Assembly: GCF_003820355.1 (NCBI RefSeq)
Contig: NZ_RPOK01000002.1
Location: 1-64,000, forward strand
Direction of reading: 5' to 3'
DNA length: 64,000 nucleotides
Origin: Paralteromonas sediminis
Lineage (GTDB): Bacteria; Pseudomonadota; Gammaproteobacteria; Enterobacterales; Alteromonadaceae
Position numbers and translations under genes: made by a program. How positions within the stretch are numbered: position 1 is the first letter of the stretch; every line of letters starts with the position of its first letter. Of this stretch, positions 8,790-17,088 are shown piece by piece. The notes beneath the pieces were generated by a model. The model did no database searches. It had not been told where the DNA came from and saw only the letters and a program-made list of their open reading frames with translations.

Positions 8790-9452
8790 ATGAAACAAGC
8801 AAAAGTGATCGGCGGAGTTTTGGCTACCGCAGCTTTCCTAACGTCTTTGTCCAGTAGTGCGGAGGATTTCGACTGGTACTTAAAACCAACATTTGGGCTC
8901 AGCACGTTATCTGATCAAAGTGGGCGAGTAAGCGATGTACTGAACCAAACTGGGGCCGTCGACGTGAATCTTGATGCGGGCTTAAACGCTGGACTTGGTG
9001 TAGGGTATTTCGTGGATGAATATTGGGCAGTTGAACTGTATTGGGAATATAGGTCAAACGATTCTGAAACCATCTTGCCGGGTGATATCGTATTCACTGA
9101 CGGGAATTTTGCTTCTAGCATGTTTGCCCTAAACACTTCCTACTATTCCAATCTAAACGCTGATTGGCGCTGGTTTATTGGGGCCGGAATAGCTGTCTTG
9201 CAGGAAATCGACATTGATCTAGAAGATGATTCTGGCGAGCGCTCGTTCTCAGGAAGTGGAGATCTCGGTTTTCAGATATTCGCAGGTATAGATTATGAAC
9301 TCACTCAAAACTGGTCATTGCAAGCCGAAGTTCGATATTTGACTGTGTCAGGAATTGATATGGTAGCAGAAGAAAATGTGACCGCAGGAGTCTTCCAAGA
9401 CTTTGACTATACGCCTATCAGTCTGCAAGCGAATTTAACTTATAAATTTTGA
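8790..9452 (+). CDS. outer membrane beta-barrel protein (OmpA/OmpX-like)
   Basis: A 220-residue protein with a cleavable signal (MKQAKVIGGVLATAAFLTSLSSSAED), alternating strands, many aromatic residues and the C-terminal phenylalanine signature (ANLTYKF) used by the BAM machinery. It fits the eight-stranded 'outer membrane protein beta-barrel' family (PF13505). AAAGGAAACGAAAC upstream supplies the ribosome site. Function is not specific: porin-like or structural. It follows the TonB receptor in the same direction and ends in a clear terminator. Confidence 0.8.
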   Translation: MKQAKVIGGVLATAAFLTSLSSSAEDFDWYLKPTFGLSTLSDQSGRVSDVLNQTGAVDVNLDAGLNAGLGVGYFVDEYWAVELYWEYRSNDSETILPGDIVFTDGNFASSMFALNTSYYSNLNADWRWFIGAGIAVLQEIDIDLEDDSGERSFSGSGDLGFQIFAGIDYELTQNWSLQAEVRYLTVSGIDMVAEENVTAGVFQDFDYTPISLQANLTYKF

Positions 9453-9479
9453 CGAGAACTTGAGTTTCCAAGGTGGCAG

Positions 9480-9514
9480 AAGAATACGCTTTTTTAAAAT
9501 GCGTATTCTTTTGT
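9480..9514 (+). terminator. rho-independent terminator
   Basis: AAGAATACGC (9480-9489) pairs with GCGTATTCTT (9501-9510), with a T/A-rich loop of 11 bases, followed by TTGTGTT. It lies 28 bases after the beta-barrel gene and closes that transcription unit. Confidence 0.85.
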
Positions 9515-9567
9515 GTTGTTGCCATTGCTAGCGGTGCCCAACACCCTTTTTTGCACCCCAAATGTAA

Positions 9568-9596
9568 TGCTATGTATCACTATATGTTGCTATGTA
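9568..9596 (+). repeat. direct repeat TGCTATGTA, 20-base spacing
   Basis: TGCTATGTA occurs at 9568-9576 and 9588-9596, just left of the second tRNA-Pro end copy. A TTTTTTGCACCCC stretch precedes it (9548-9560). Short direct repeats beside an attachment core look like integrase arm sites left over from an integrative element. Inference from position. Confidence 0.45.
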
Positions 9597-9612
9597 ATGT
9601 GATCAGGTAAAT

Positions 9613-9636
9613 TTCAAATCCTCTCACACCGACCAA
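9613..9636 (+). other. second copy of tRNA-Pro 3' end (att-like site)
   Basis: TTCAAATCCTCTCACACCGA plus CCAA, 24 bases identical to 4936-4959: the T-loop, T-stem 3' strand, acceptor 3' strand and CCA of tRNA-Pro. The GGAGG T-stem strand is absent. About 50 bases downstream is CTCTACTCCATAAAC (9688-9702), one base different from CTCTACCCCATAAAC at 5001-5015, 42 bases downstream of the first copy. This marks an attachment site, not a tRNA gene. Confidence 0.8.
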
Positions 9637-9701
9637 TTCTACTGCTCTCCAGCTTGTTAGCTAAAATTCAATAAAGATAATATTGGGCTCTACTCCATAA
9701 A

Positions 9702-9920
9702 CTAATCTTTCTTCACTCGAGAGAATAACGCTAGCCTTTTACCCACCTCGGTGAACAATGCTACTACCAGTAAAATAACAATACCGATGATAGCTATTTC
9801 CATGCCTTTTCCAATGTCTGTAAATATTGAGAGAAGCCCGCGCGAGAGCAATACATTTACAAATATCATTACCAATGCGTATATCAGTAAAAGTATGCTT
9901 TCTTTTAAATTTCGCAACAT
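9702..9920 (-). CDS. small two-helix membrane protein
   Basis: A 72-residue protein with two transmembrane segments (ESILLLIYALVMIFVNVLLS and MEIAIIGIVILLVVALF) and a basic C-terminus (FSRVKKD). AGGGAG lies five bases before the ATG, which supports a real gene. Family and function not recognised. It is the first gene after the second att-like site and points toward it, as the LytTR gene does after the first site. Confidence 0.6.
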   Translation of the reverse strand: MLRNLKESILLLIYALVMIFVNVLLSRGLLSIFTDIGKGMEIAIIGIVILLVVALFTEVGKRLALFSRVKKD

Positions 9921-10264
9921 ATCAACTCCCTACAAGTGATTAGAGGGCTTTTACACTTTGAAAAAGAATCTCTTTATTAAATAAATTAATCGAGTTGCTT
10001 TTTCGTAATCAGCATTTGCAGACTACTTAAGATCATTCTTTCGACTGCAAGATGCTTAATATGGCAACAGAGGGGAGTAGGTAGAACACACGGTATGCTA
10101 CTGTAGTCAATAACCTAAGTATTGGTCTTCTTGGATGTACTTGTATGATTGATGACGGTTCAGGGAATGTTTCTTAAGCGTCAGAAGTAATAGCCTGAGG
10201 TGTAATCAGGTATCATCGATCCATTATACTTTATTGCATCGAGAGTTAGAGAGGAAAAGTAATA
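9921..10264. other. intergenic, no gene seen
   Basis: Stop-rich sequence between the small membrane protein and the hydrolase lipoprotein. It probably contains their divergent promoters. GAGAGGAAAAG shortly before 10265 may serve as the ribosome site of the hydrolase. No recognisable RNA or repeat. Confidence 0.5.
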
Positions 10265-11281
10265 GTGGTTGTAAAAGGATTTACTATAGGGCTGTTATTC
10301 ATTAGCTTGAGCGGCTGCGCTTCATTTATCGCCAATCAAATGACAAGCCCCAAAAAATCTAACATAGATGGCAATATCTCAGAATGGGCCGTTGTGCAAC
10401 AATTGTGTGACAGCAACAATTACTGTGTTAAAGCAATAGGTTTAGGTGAGCTTGCCGCAGGTGATCATAGTCTAGAATTTAGTTTTCACATCAATGATAA
10501 CAATAAGATCTGGCGCTACGAAACTAAAAATAGCGGTGTAGAAACCGCTAAACCACTTGCGGATCATTTGATATTGCTCTTCGCGGGTTATAACCAACCC
10601 ACTGAAGTCTTGTATATACATCAATTATGGCTTCAACGCATGACGGGTGCAGAGGTCATCGTTATACCTAGTGCTGAGAACACAGAAACGTTTAAATTTG
10701 GATTAGATTACGCACCTCCAATCGTTGCTGAAATTCAAAGATTAAACCCTGAAAAAGTGCACCTTATTGGTTTTTCAATGGGCGCATTAGCAGCAAGCGA
10801 GGTTGAAAGAAAAATTGACAATGCCAAACTCTATTTAGTCGCGCCAATGATCGACTTTGATTATTCAGCAAAAGCGATTTACGACATTCTGTATAGGGAT
10901 AAAATATACGCGACGTTTATCTCCGAAGATACGCTAGAGGATGCAATTCAAATTGTTTATGAGGAGTCAGGAACAACATTAAAAGATACTGACTTAATAG
11001 CAAAACTGAATAGGGTGAAATCTCCTACATTTATCTATGTATCTGATAAAGATAGGGTTGTTGAGTATTCTTCTTTTGGCTCCATTCCAAATGAAAATGT
11101 TTATGTAAATTTCTACGGAGAATTAAATCACTTGGAAATGGTTGCTCTGTTAAGTCAAGATTTAATGACTGACTTCGTATCTGATTTGCTTGAGAGACCA
11201 GTGCTTCAAAGTGAAGTTTCAACTTTAGGTATATTGTGTGATTTTGATGATGATAATTGTCTAAATCAATTGCCTGATTAG
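10265..11281 (+). CDS. alpha/beta-hydrolase-like lipoprotein
   Basis: A 338-residue protein starting at GTG. A lipobox (LLFISLSGC) near residue 18 predicts an acylated envelope lipoprotein. The nucleophile elbow GFSMG occurs near residue 170, an acid candidate in SDKDRVVEY near 260 and a His in ELNHLEM near 287, which is the hydrolase triad order. The first 95 residues before 'LILLFAGYNQPTEVLY' are a separate domain. Substrate unknown. Visibly AT-rich compared with chromosomal genes later in the window, consistent with acquired DNA (impression, not measured). Confidence 0.7.
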   Translation: MVVKGFTIGLLFISLSGCASFIANQMTSPKKSNIDGNISEWAVVQQLCDSNNYCVKAIGLGELAAGDHSLEFSFHINDNNKIWRYETKNSGVETAKPLADHLILLFAGYNQPTEVLYIHQLWLQRMTGAEVIVIPSAENTETFKFGLDYAPPIVAEIQRLNPEKVHLIGFSMGALAASEVERKIDNAKLYLVAPMIDFDYSAKAIYDILYRDKIYATFISEDTLEDAIQIVYEESGTTLKDTDLIAKLNRVKSPTFIYVSDKDRVVEYSSFGSIPNENVYVNFYGELNHLEMVALLSQDLMTDFVSDLLERPVLQSEVSTLGILCDFDDDNCLNQLPD

Positions 11282-11330
11282 CGCACAAAAAATAAGGCGA
11301 GTTCAGGGGGAATTGTCATTCTGTATGAGT

Positions 11331-11951
11331 TTAGCCTCTTGCTTTAAACAATGCTTCCAGTTGCTCAATTGACAATGTTTGTGAAATTAGCTGTCTTTCG
11401 TTTATAAGGACGGATGGAACGCTTCGCACTCCCAACTCTACAGCTCTGTCATTGTCTTTATTTACTGCGTTAGCTGTTCTACGTGAGGCCATTACATTTA
11501 TAAAAGTTTGTTTGGAAAAACCCACGGATTCGGCTACATCCAGAAGAACCGGAATGTCTGATATATTGCGATTTTGATACAAATGAGCGTATTGAACAGC
11601 ATCAAAAAAACGCCAATGCCCACGTTGTCCTCCTAATTGCTCAGCAGCCTTTGCTGCTATTGCAGCATAAAGGCCGCAGGGATAGCTAAAGCTGGCTTGG
11701 CGCATTCCTTCGATATTTATTAAGCTAGGATTTTCCGAAAATAGCTTACACTGCTCCCATTGTTTTAGAGCATTAATCTTTGCATTTTCTAGCGTCACAA
11801 ATCTAGCAGCTAAATCGTTTTCGTTACGCTCAAGTACAAAACAGCGATGGATAATTTTTACATCAAACCTACGAGCTATTTCATGCAGACGTGGAGATAA
11901 TAAATAACACCACCCACATACAGCATCATGAAAAAATTCGATGTTGTTCAA
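11331..11951 (-). CDS. DsbA/FrnE-family thioredoxin-like oxidoreductase, copy 1
   Basis: A 206-residue thioredoxin-fold protein of the DsbA/FrnE family without a signal peptide, so cytoplasmic. The active site is CGWC in NNIEFFHDAVCGWCY at residues 12-15, the cis-Pro region is VRSVPSVLI near 187. FrnE-like proteins are disulfide oxidoreductases linked to oxidative stress and to polyketide biosynthesis clusters. It is collinear end to end with the protein at 12815-13462 (both have HDAVCGWCYLLSPRL and LFSENP..IN), so the two are paralogs in inverted orientation. It converges on the hydrolase gene with a 49-base gap. Confidence 0.85.
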   Translation of the reverse strand: MNNIEFFHDAVCGWCYLLSPRLHEIARRFDVKIIHRCFVLERNENDLAARFVTLENAKINALKQWEQCKLFSENPSLINIEGMRQASFSYPCGLYAAIAAKAAEQLGGQRGHWRFFDAVQYAHLYQNRNISDIPVLLDVAESVGFSKQTFINVMASRRTANAVNKDNDRAVELGVRSVPSVLINERQLISQTLSIEQLEALFKARG

Positions 11952-12136
11952 TTATAAATCCTTTGCCGTTTTGTGAGCATTTTAGATTTATGTAGCTCAG
12001 TTAAATAATGAAATAAATAGTTTGGTAGTAATGAACAATTTCATACATCTATCTCATATGGATTGGTATCTTAATGTGTGAGCATATTCTAAAAAGAATG
12101 TATTCAATTTTAATAGTGAAAGTAATGGAGAGAATT

Positions 12137-12433
12137 ATGTTTCATGTCATTTATGAATGGTGGGTAGCAAAGGAAAATATTGATAATTTCATTGACGTTT
12201 GGCGCAAAGCTACAAATCGAATCCATAATACTGTTGATGGAGCAAAAGGGAGCTTTATGATCCGTTCCTGCAATGACTCTAATAAAGTCGTAACAATAGC
12301 TAAATGGCGCTCTCGATATGCCTGGGAAAAGTTTTGGCTGGATGCTGATCCAAAAGAAATGAGGCAAATGCGTAAGATTGGAGAGAGAGTCTCTGTGGAA
12401 GTTTTTGAGGAATTAGGTGATGAGACTGTTTAG
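12137..12433 (+). CDS. antibiotic biosynthesis monooxygenase (ABM)-like protein
   Basis: A 98-residue protein from the ATG at 12137 (GGAG six bases upstream). The alpha+beta ferredoxin-like pattern FHVIYEWWVAKENIDNFIDVWRKAT...VTIAKWRSRYAWEKFW matches the ABM / YgiN-type quinone or heme monooxygenase fold (PF03992). A longer frame opens at 12074 but has no ribosome site. Substrate unknown. It stands between two FrnE paralogs, transcribed divergently from the first. Confidence 0.65.
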   Translation: MFHVIYEWWVAKENIDNFIDVWRKATNRIHNTVDGAKGSFMIRSCNDSNKVVTIAKWRSRYAWEKFWLDADPKEMRQMRKIGERVSVEVFEELGDETV

Positions 12434-12814
12434 TACGTTTTCATTTTTATTAGTCAGTCAATAATCAGTTCGAAGTTTGCCCAATACTCTGTTGAATTCG
12501 AAAGATTGATTCATTACTTCAACTTTTATCCCACTTACATTTTTTCGTGCTTAATCACCCTTATCGTTCTGATTAAACAGAGTGAGATTCAGCATGATTT
12601 TTTCTTCTTCAAATTTTAAAGAAGGCTGCATTGATAATAAATAACGCAGTATTAATTTGAATGTTCAAAAACTATCGTAGTTGCAAGAAGAAACTAACTC
12701 GCATGAAACAATCAATGTGACTTTTCGTTTATCAACATCGATTTTAATCATTTTTTTATCATCTAGCTTCGCACTAACCTGACTGCTATCAAAAAATGAT
12801 GGATGAGGCTAGTC
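12434..12814. other. intergenic, probable promoter of the nine-gene run
   Basis: An AT-rich stretch of 381 bases with no open frame of note. The genes that follow to about 19369 abut or overlap, so the promoter for that run is expected here. No confident -35/-10, operator or terminator was identified. Confidence 0.45.
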
Positions 12815-13462
12815 ATGACTACGATAGAGTTTTTTCATGATGCGGTGTGCGGATGGTGCTATTTGCTATCCCCCCGTTTACGTAAGATCGCTGAAAAATA
12901 CCCAGTGAGAATAGTGCACCGTACTTTCGTATTGCAACACAATGAACAAGAGATGATTGCTCGCTTTGGCTCTCTCTCAAATGCAAAGCAAGAAATATTA
13001 CAACATTGGAAACAATGTCAGCTTTTTTCTGAGAACCCGGAGTTAATTAATGTTGAGCGCATGCGTATTGCACCTTTTGACTATCCCACCGGCTATCTGG
13101 CAGCTCTTTATGCCAAAGCTATTGAGCAGCTGTGCGGACAGCAAGCACATTGGGATTTTTTTGATGCAGTGCAGCGTGCGCACTTATATGAAGCCAGGAA
13201 TATAGCTGATGCTCAAGTGTTAAACGAAATCGCTAAAGCTCAGGGTTTTGTCAATGCAGAATTGTTTACGAAGCTTTGTTCTCCGTGCATTAAGCAAGCT
13301 GTCATGAAGGACAAGTTGCGTGCTAAGGACTTTGGTATACATACAATCCCCTCGTTAGTTGTGAATGGTAAAAAAGTCGTTTCCCAGACGCTTTCACTTG
13401 CCCAACTTGAGCAACTGATTTCAACGAATGAAACAGATCAATATGCGGAGGAGAAACTATGA
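12815..13462 (+). CDS. DsbA/FrnE-family thioredoxin-like oxidoreductase, copy 2
   Basis: Same family and layout as the gene at 11331-11951: TTIEFFHDAVCGWCYLLSPRL with CGWC at residues 12-15, cis-Pro region IHTIPSLVV. No signal peptide. The ATG at 12815 is chosen over 12803 because it matches the paralog's N-terminus and has GAGG six bases upstream. It is the first gene of a tightly packed run and overlaps the cyclase gene by four bases (ATGA). An oxidoreductase serving the neighbouring enzymes or redox stress is inferred. Confidence 0.85.
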   Translation: MTTIEFFHDAVCGWCYLLSPRLRKIAEKYPVRIVHRTFVLQHNEQEMIARFGSLSNAKQEILQHWKQCQLFSENPELINVERMRIAPFDYPTGYLAALYAKAIEQLCGQQAHWDFFDAVQRAHLYEARNIADAQVLNEIAKAQGFVNAELFTKLCSPCIKQAVMKDKLRAKDFGIHTIPSLVVNGKKVVSQTLSLAQLEQLISTNETDQYAEEKL

Positions 13463-14451
13463 ATATTGTATTAGGCGCGCTGTTTGCCATTGCGATGCAG
13501 TCAGCAATGGCCCAACAGTATGTGGGTACCAGTCCATGGGGTGAGCAGGACGAAATCGGTCGCCTCAACATGATGACGCCAGAAAGCCAAGCGGCTGTCA
13601 TGGCTAACATTGATGCCAGAAACGTTTACGACCTTTCGGTCGAATATTTTGTTGGAATGCCGAGCTGGCAAGCTGCCGGTGACCCTCACTATCAATTCTG
13701 GATGACGCATACGCCACGTGGGGCAGTGGTTGATAACGTGCTCGGTATGGGCAAACGGGTTAATCAGCATGTTAGCTACTCGGGTAGTGCCATATCTATG
13801 TATACCCACACCGGCACACATATTGATGCGTTCAGTCACTTTGGTTTGGATGGTAAAATCTATAACCATTTCAGTGCCGAAGAACACCTTGGTGACAAAG
13901 GCTGGAAACGCAGTGGTGCGGAAACCATTCCTCCGCTAGTCGCTCGTGGCGTACTGATTGATTTACCGAAAGCAAAAGATCTCGATATGTTGCCCGACAA
14001 TTACAGAGTAACAGTTACAGATATCGAACAAGCTCTTGAGCAACAGAAGGTGACGTTGCAGGCAGGCGATGTTGTTTTAATACGCACAGGGCGCATGCAA
14101 GACTACGAACAAGCTACACAATTCATGGCCAATTCACCGGGCTTAGGTATGGCAGCAGCGACTTACTTAGCCGAAAAGGGTAAAGCGATGATCATTGGGG
14201 CCGACAATCTCAGTTTTGAGGCATTTCCGTCAGAAGTCGAAGGTAATTATGTTCCGGTTCACACGTACCTGTTAACCCAAGTCGGCGTGCCTATTATGGA
14301 GCTAGTGAACCTAGAAGAACTTGCAGCAGCAGAGGTTTATGAGTTCGCTCTTGTCGGCGGCTCGTTGAAGTTACGTGGTGCTGATGCTGCACCGCTGCGT
14401 CCCCTTGCCTTCCCATTCAAAACGCCGTCAACAAATACAAACGAGGACTAA
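13459..14451 (+). CDS. exported cyclase-family (kynurenine formamidase-like) hydrolase
   Basis: A 330-residue member of the cyclase family (PF04199). The metal-binding HTGTHIDAFSHFG motif lies near residues 116-128, with the DLPKAK and VLIRTGRM regions and PVHTYLL near the end as in the family. An N-terminal signal (IVLGALFAIAMQSAMAQQ) suggests export to the periplasm. Family members hydrolyse N-formylkynurenine, isatin or cyclic amides; the substrate here is not set. Translationally coupled to the FrnE-like gene upstream and three bases from the nitroreductase downstream. Confidence 0.85.
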   Translation: MNIVLGALFAIAMQSAMAQQYVGTSPWGEQDEIGRLNMMTPESQAAVMANIDARNVYDLSVEYFVGMPSWQAAGDPHYQFWMTHTPRGAVVDNVLGMGKRVNQHVSYSGSAISMYTHTGTHIDAFSHFGLDGKIYNHFSAEEHLGDKGWKRSGAETIPPLVARGVLIDLPKAKDLDMLPDNYRVTVTDIEQALEQQKVTLQAGDVVLIRTGRMQDYEQATQFMANSPGLGMAAATYLAEKGKAMIIGADNLSFEAFPSEVEGNYVPVHTYLLTQVGVPIMELVNLEELAAAEVYEFALVGGSLKLRGADAAPLRPLAFPFKTPSTNTNED

Positions 14452-14454
14452 ACC

Positions 14455-15081
14455 ATGGCTATTTTAGAAGCATTGAACTGGCGTTATGCCGTTCGTGAAT
14501 TTAGTGATATGAAATTATCGGACGAAACTATTGCAGAGCTGGTAGAAGCTACTCGCTTGAGTCCTTCGGCATATGGCCTTCAGCCTTACAAATTGCTGGT
14601 GGTTAAGTCTCCAGAAGTGAAAAATAAGCTGCTTCCATATGCGATGGGTCAAACTAAAGTTCGCGATTGTTCGCATCTATTTATATTAACAGTGAATACC
14701 ATAATTGATGCGCAATTCATTGAACAGCACTTTGCACATGTAGAACGTGAGCGCTGTCTTGACGCTGGAGAATTGGCAGGCTTTACGCAGCACGTCAAAG
14801 AAGTCATGTTGTCGATGTCTGTTGAGCAACTTCAGCACTGGGCTGAGAACCAAGTTCATATTGCACTTGGAAACTTATTGACGACCGCTGCATTGAAACA
14901 AGTCGATGCTTGCCCAATGGCAGGCTTTGAAAAGCAGGGCTTCGACCAGGTGTTAGGTCTTACAGAGCAGGGGCAAAAAAGTGCGGTTATTTGCGCTTTA
15001 GGTGAGCGCGCGGTTACTGATACGAGCAGCAGTGAACGAAAAGTGCGTTTACCAGCTAACAACTTCAGTTTGGAGATCTAG
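14455..15081 (+). CDS. nitroreductase-family NAD(P)H-dependent oxidoreductase
   Basis: A 208-residue FMN-dependent nitroreductase (PF00881): ALNWRYAVREFSDMKLSDE at the N-terminus, SPSAYGLQPYKLLVV binding the flavin phosphate, ALGNLLTTAALKQVDACPMAGF near 145-165. Closest by pattern to NfsB/YfkO-type enzymes that reduce nitroaromatics or quinones. Within the overlapping run that also encodes a flavodoxin-like protein, suggesting reduction of electrophilic or quinone substrates (inference). Confidence 0.88.
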   Translation: MAILEALNWRYAVREFSDMKLSDETIAELVEATRLSPSAYGLQPYKLLVVKSPEVKNKLLPYAMGQTKVRDCSHLFILTVNTIIDAQFIEQHFAHVERERCLDAGELAGFTQHVKEVMLSMSVEQLQHWAENQVHIALGNLLTTAALKQVDACPMAGFEKQGFDQVLGLTEQGQKSAVICALGERAVTDTSSSERKVRLPANNFSLEI

Positions 15082-15084
15082 GTC

Positions 15085-15516
15085 ATGCTATTGCTAATGG
15101 CGTTATTCGCTGGCGCCCTCATTACATTGCAAGCGGGAATAAACAGCCAGCTAGGTGTTTTACTGAAGAACTCCCTGATGGCCACCGTGGTTGCATTTGC
15201 TTTGAGTATCTTGGTCAGCGGTCTTGCGCTCATTAGCTTTACCAGCCAATGGCCCAACTGGAGTGATGTGCGCGCAGTCCCCTGGTACTTATGGTTTGGC
15301 GGTGTAATAAGCGCCACAGGTGTAGGCCTGTTTTACTTCTTGATACCTAAAATGGGGGTGGGTGCTATGATGTCCTATGCACTTACTGGGCAACTAGTTC
15401 TTGCTGTTTTGGCAAGTCATTTTGGTTGGTTTGGTTTACCGCAAGTCTCGTTGAATCAAGCTAAGTTGATCGGGTTAAGCGCAATGATTGCTGGTCTTGT
15501 TTTGTTAAATAGGTAA
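15085..15516 (+). CDS. YdcZ-family (DUF606) DMT transporter
   Basis: A 143-residue inner-membrane protein with four to five helices (LLMALFAGALITLQAGINSQLG opens it). That opening, with the 'NSQLG' turn and the LWFGGVISATGVG segment, is characteristic of the YdcZ/DUF606 family (PF04657) of small drug/metabolite-type transporters. Start three bases after the nitroreductase stop. Substrate unknown; export of a product of the neighbouring enzymes is possible. Confidence 0.8.
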   Translation: MLLLMALFAGALITLQAGINSQLGVLLKNSLMATVVAFALSILVSGLALISFTSQWPNWSDVRAVPWYLWFGGVISATGVGLFYFLIPKMGVGAMMSYALTGQLVLAVLASHFGWFGLPQVSLNQAKLIGLSAMIAGLVLLNR

Positions 15517-15520
15517 TTAA

Positions 15521-16210
15521 ATGAATACTTACCTTACGAAAAACTACATGAACTTGCTCGACCTTTGGCGTTGCTATGGTGCTAAAAAGCAAAACGGCTT
15601 GTGGTTTTCAACTGGATGGCCCAATCGCGTTTGGCACGAGTTGCTGGATACAGAGCAGACGCTGGCGAGATTAAAAGAAAACGAGCTAAGCTCAAAGCAG
15701 CAACTCGCGTTGGTAACGGGGCATGAAACGAAGCTGGAAGGATTACGTGCAGAGGGAAGTCTCACTTTGATGCATTTACACCTCACGGGGGAGCACCAAG
15801 AGCTTTCTAAGGGAACGGACTTGGAATTTATTCATAGTAACGATGAGGTTGATATCGGTGCTTTTATAGAAATGTGCAGCGAAGGTTTTGGCTATTCAAT
15901 GGAAGTCGCTCCTTTACAACGGGCTGCTAATACAAAAGGTGTAAGAGTAGGATTTTTACGTGAGCACGGCGAGCGTGTGGCGACCATACTTTTGTATCAG
16001 CAGGGAAAAACCGTAGGCGTCTTCCAGGTGTCCGTGCCGAATGCATTTAGAGGCAAAGGTTACGCGACTGAAGTAATGATGCACTGCATACAGTGGGCGC
16101 AACTGCAGGGCATAGAATTAATGACCTTACAGGCTTCTCAAATGGGGCTAAATCTCTACCGACGTTTGGGCTTTAAGGAATCAGGTACGTTAACCTTTTG
16201 GAGAATGTAA
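15521..16210 (+). CDS. GNAT-family N-acetyltransferase
   Basis: A 229-residue protein. The C-terminal half is a GNAT acyltransferase domain: VGVFQVSVPNAFRGKGYATEVMMHCIQWA contains the acetyl-CoA binding R-G-K-G-Y-A, and MGLNLYRRLGFKESGTLTFWRM is the family's closing strand. The N-terminal ~90 residues are extra. Acyl acceptor unknown. The stop codon overlaps the LysR start (TAATG). Confidence 0.82.
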   Translation: MNTYLTKNYMNLLDLWRCYGAKKQNGLWFSTGWPNRVWHELLDTEQTLARLKENELSSKQQLALVTGHETKLEGLRAEGSLTLMHLHLTGEHQELSKGTDLEFIHSNDEVDIGAFIEMCSEGFGYSMEVAPLQRAANTKGVRVGFLREHGERVATILLYQQGKTVGVFQVSVPNAFRGKGYATEVMMHCIQWAQLQGIELMTLQASQMGLNLYRRLGFKESGTLTFWRM

Positions 16211-17088
16211 TGCATCGTATATCCCTAGAACAGTGGCGTATGTTTATTGCAGTTGTCGATAATGGTGGTTTTGCACAAGCGGGGGATGCGCTTTATAAAA
16301 CGCAGTCAACGATAAGTCATAGCATTAAAAAACTCGAAAATACCGTAGGAAAGTCATTGTTTGAGGTAGTTGGGCGAAAAGCAGTACTTACAACATATGG
16401 AGAAAGCCTGTTGGCAGAAGCGCGTACTCTAGTCAGTCATGCTGACGCACTAGAACACGAGGCCATCACTCAGCACTCAGAAGTTCGAACCAACTTCAAT
16501 CTCGCTGTTGATGTTCTATTCCCCCAACCTCAACTTTGGCGAGCTCTGGCTCGATTGGCTGATGACTTCCCTGAGCTTAATGTTCAATTGCATGAAACTG
16601 CACTATCGCGCTGTGGTGAGTTACTTGACGATGGCACTGTTGATATAGGTATAGCGAGCTCGATCCCAAAAGGTTATGTATGTCAACTGGTTACAACAGT
16701 TGATCTCTGTGCAGTTGCCCATTCGGAGCACCCATTGGCTGGTGTTAAAACACACTCTCTAACTGACTTAGAACAGTATAGGCAAATGGTCATCCGAGAT
16801 GCGGGGTTACGCAATAATGTGAACTCAGGTTGGCTTGGTTCTGTGAGTCGTATGACCGCAAGCCATTTCGAACAGGCTTGGCAGGGTGTTGTCCATAAGA
16901 TCGGTTTTGCTTGGCTTCCGATTTGGTTTATAAAACAAAAAAACAATCCTGAGGTTGAGGAGTTGAAGCTTGATAATGGACACATGCGCACAGTTGCACT
17001 ACAGCTTGCTGTTCGTCCTGAGCTAGCATCGAGCAATGTGGTTAGCGCATTTGTAACCTACTTAACGGAAAAACAAGAGCATGAGTAG
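16210..17088 (+). CDS. LysR-family transcriptional regulator embedded in the run
   Basis: A LysR regulator of 292 residues: winged HTH in EQWRMFIAVVDNGGFAQAGDALYKTQSTISHSIKKLE, then a periplasmic-binding-like effector domain. ATG at 16210 follows GGAG by six bases and overlaps the preceding stop. Unusually, the regulator is inside a same-strand run instead of divergent from it, so it is co-transcribed with what it probably controls. It overlaps the APC permease start by eight bases. Confidence 0.88.
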   Translation: MHRISLEQWRMFIAVVDNGGFAQAGDALYKTQSTISHSIKKLENTVGKSLFEVVGRKAVLTTYGESLLAEARTLVSHADALEHEAITQHSEVRTNFNLAVDVLFPQPQLWRALARLADDFPELNVQLHETALSRCGELLDDGTVDIGIASSIPKGYVCQLVTTVDLCAVAHSEHPLAGVKTHSLTDLEQYRQMVIRDAGLRNNVNSGWLGSVSRMTASHFEQAWQGVVHKIGFAWLPIWFIKQKNNPEVEELKLDNGHMRTVALQLAVRPELASSNVVSAFVTYLTEKQEHE

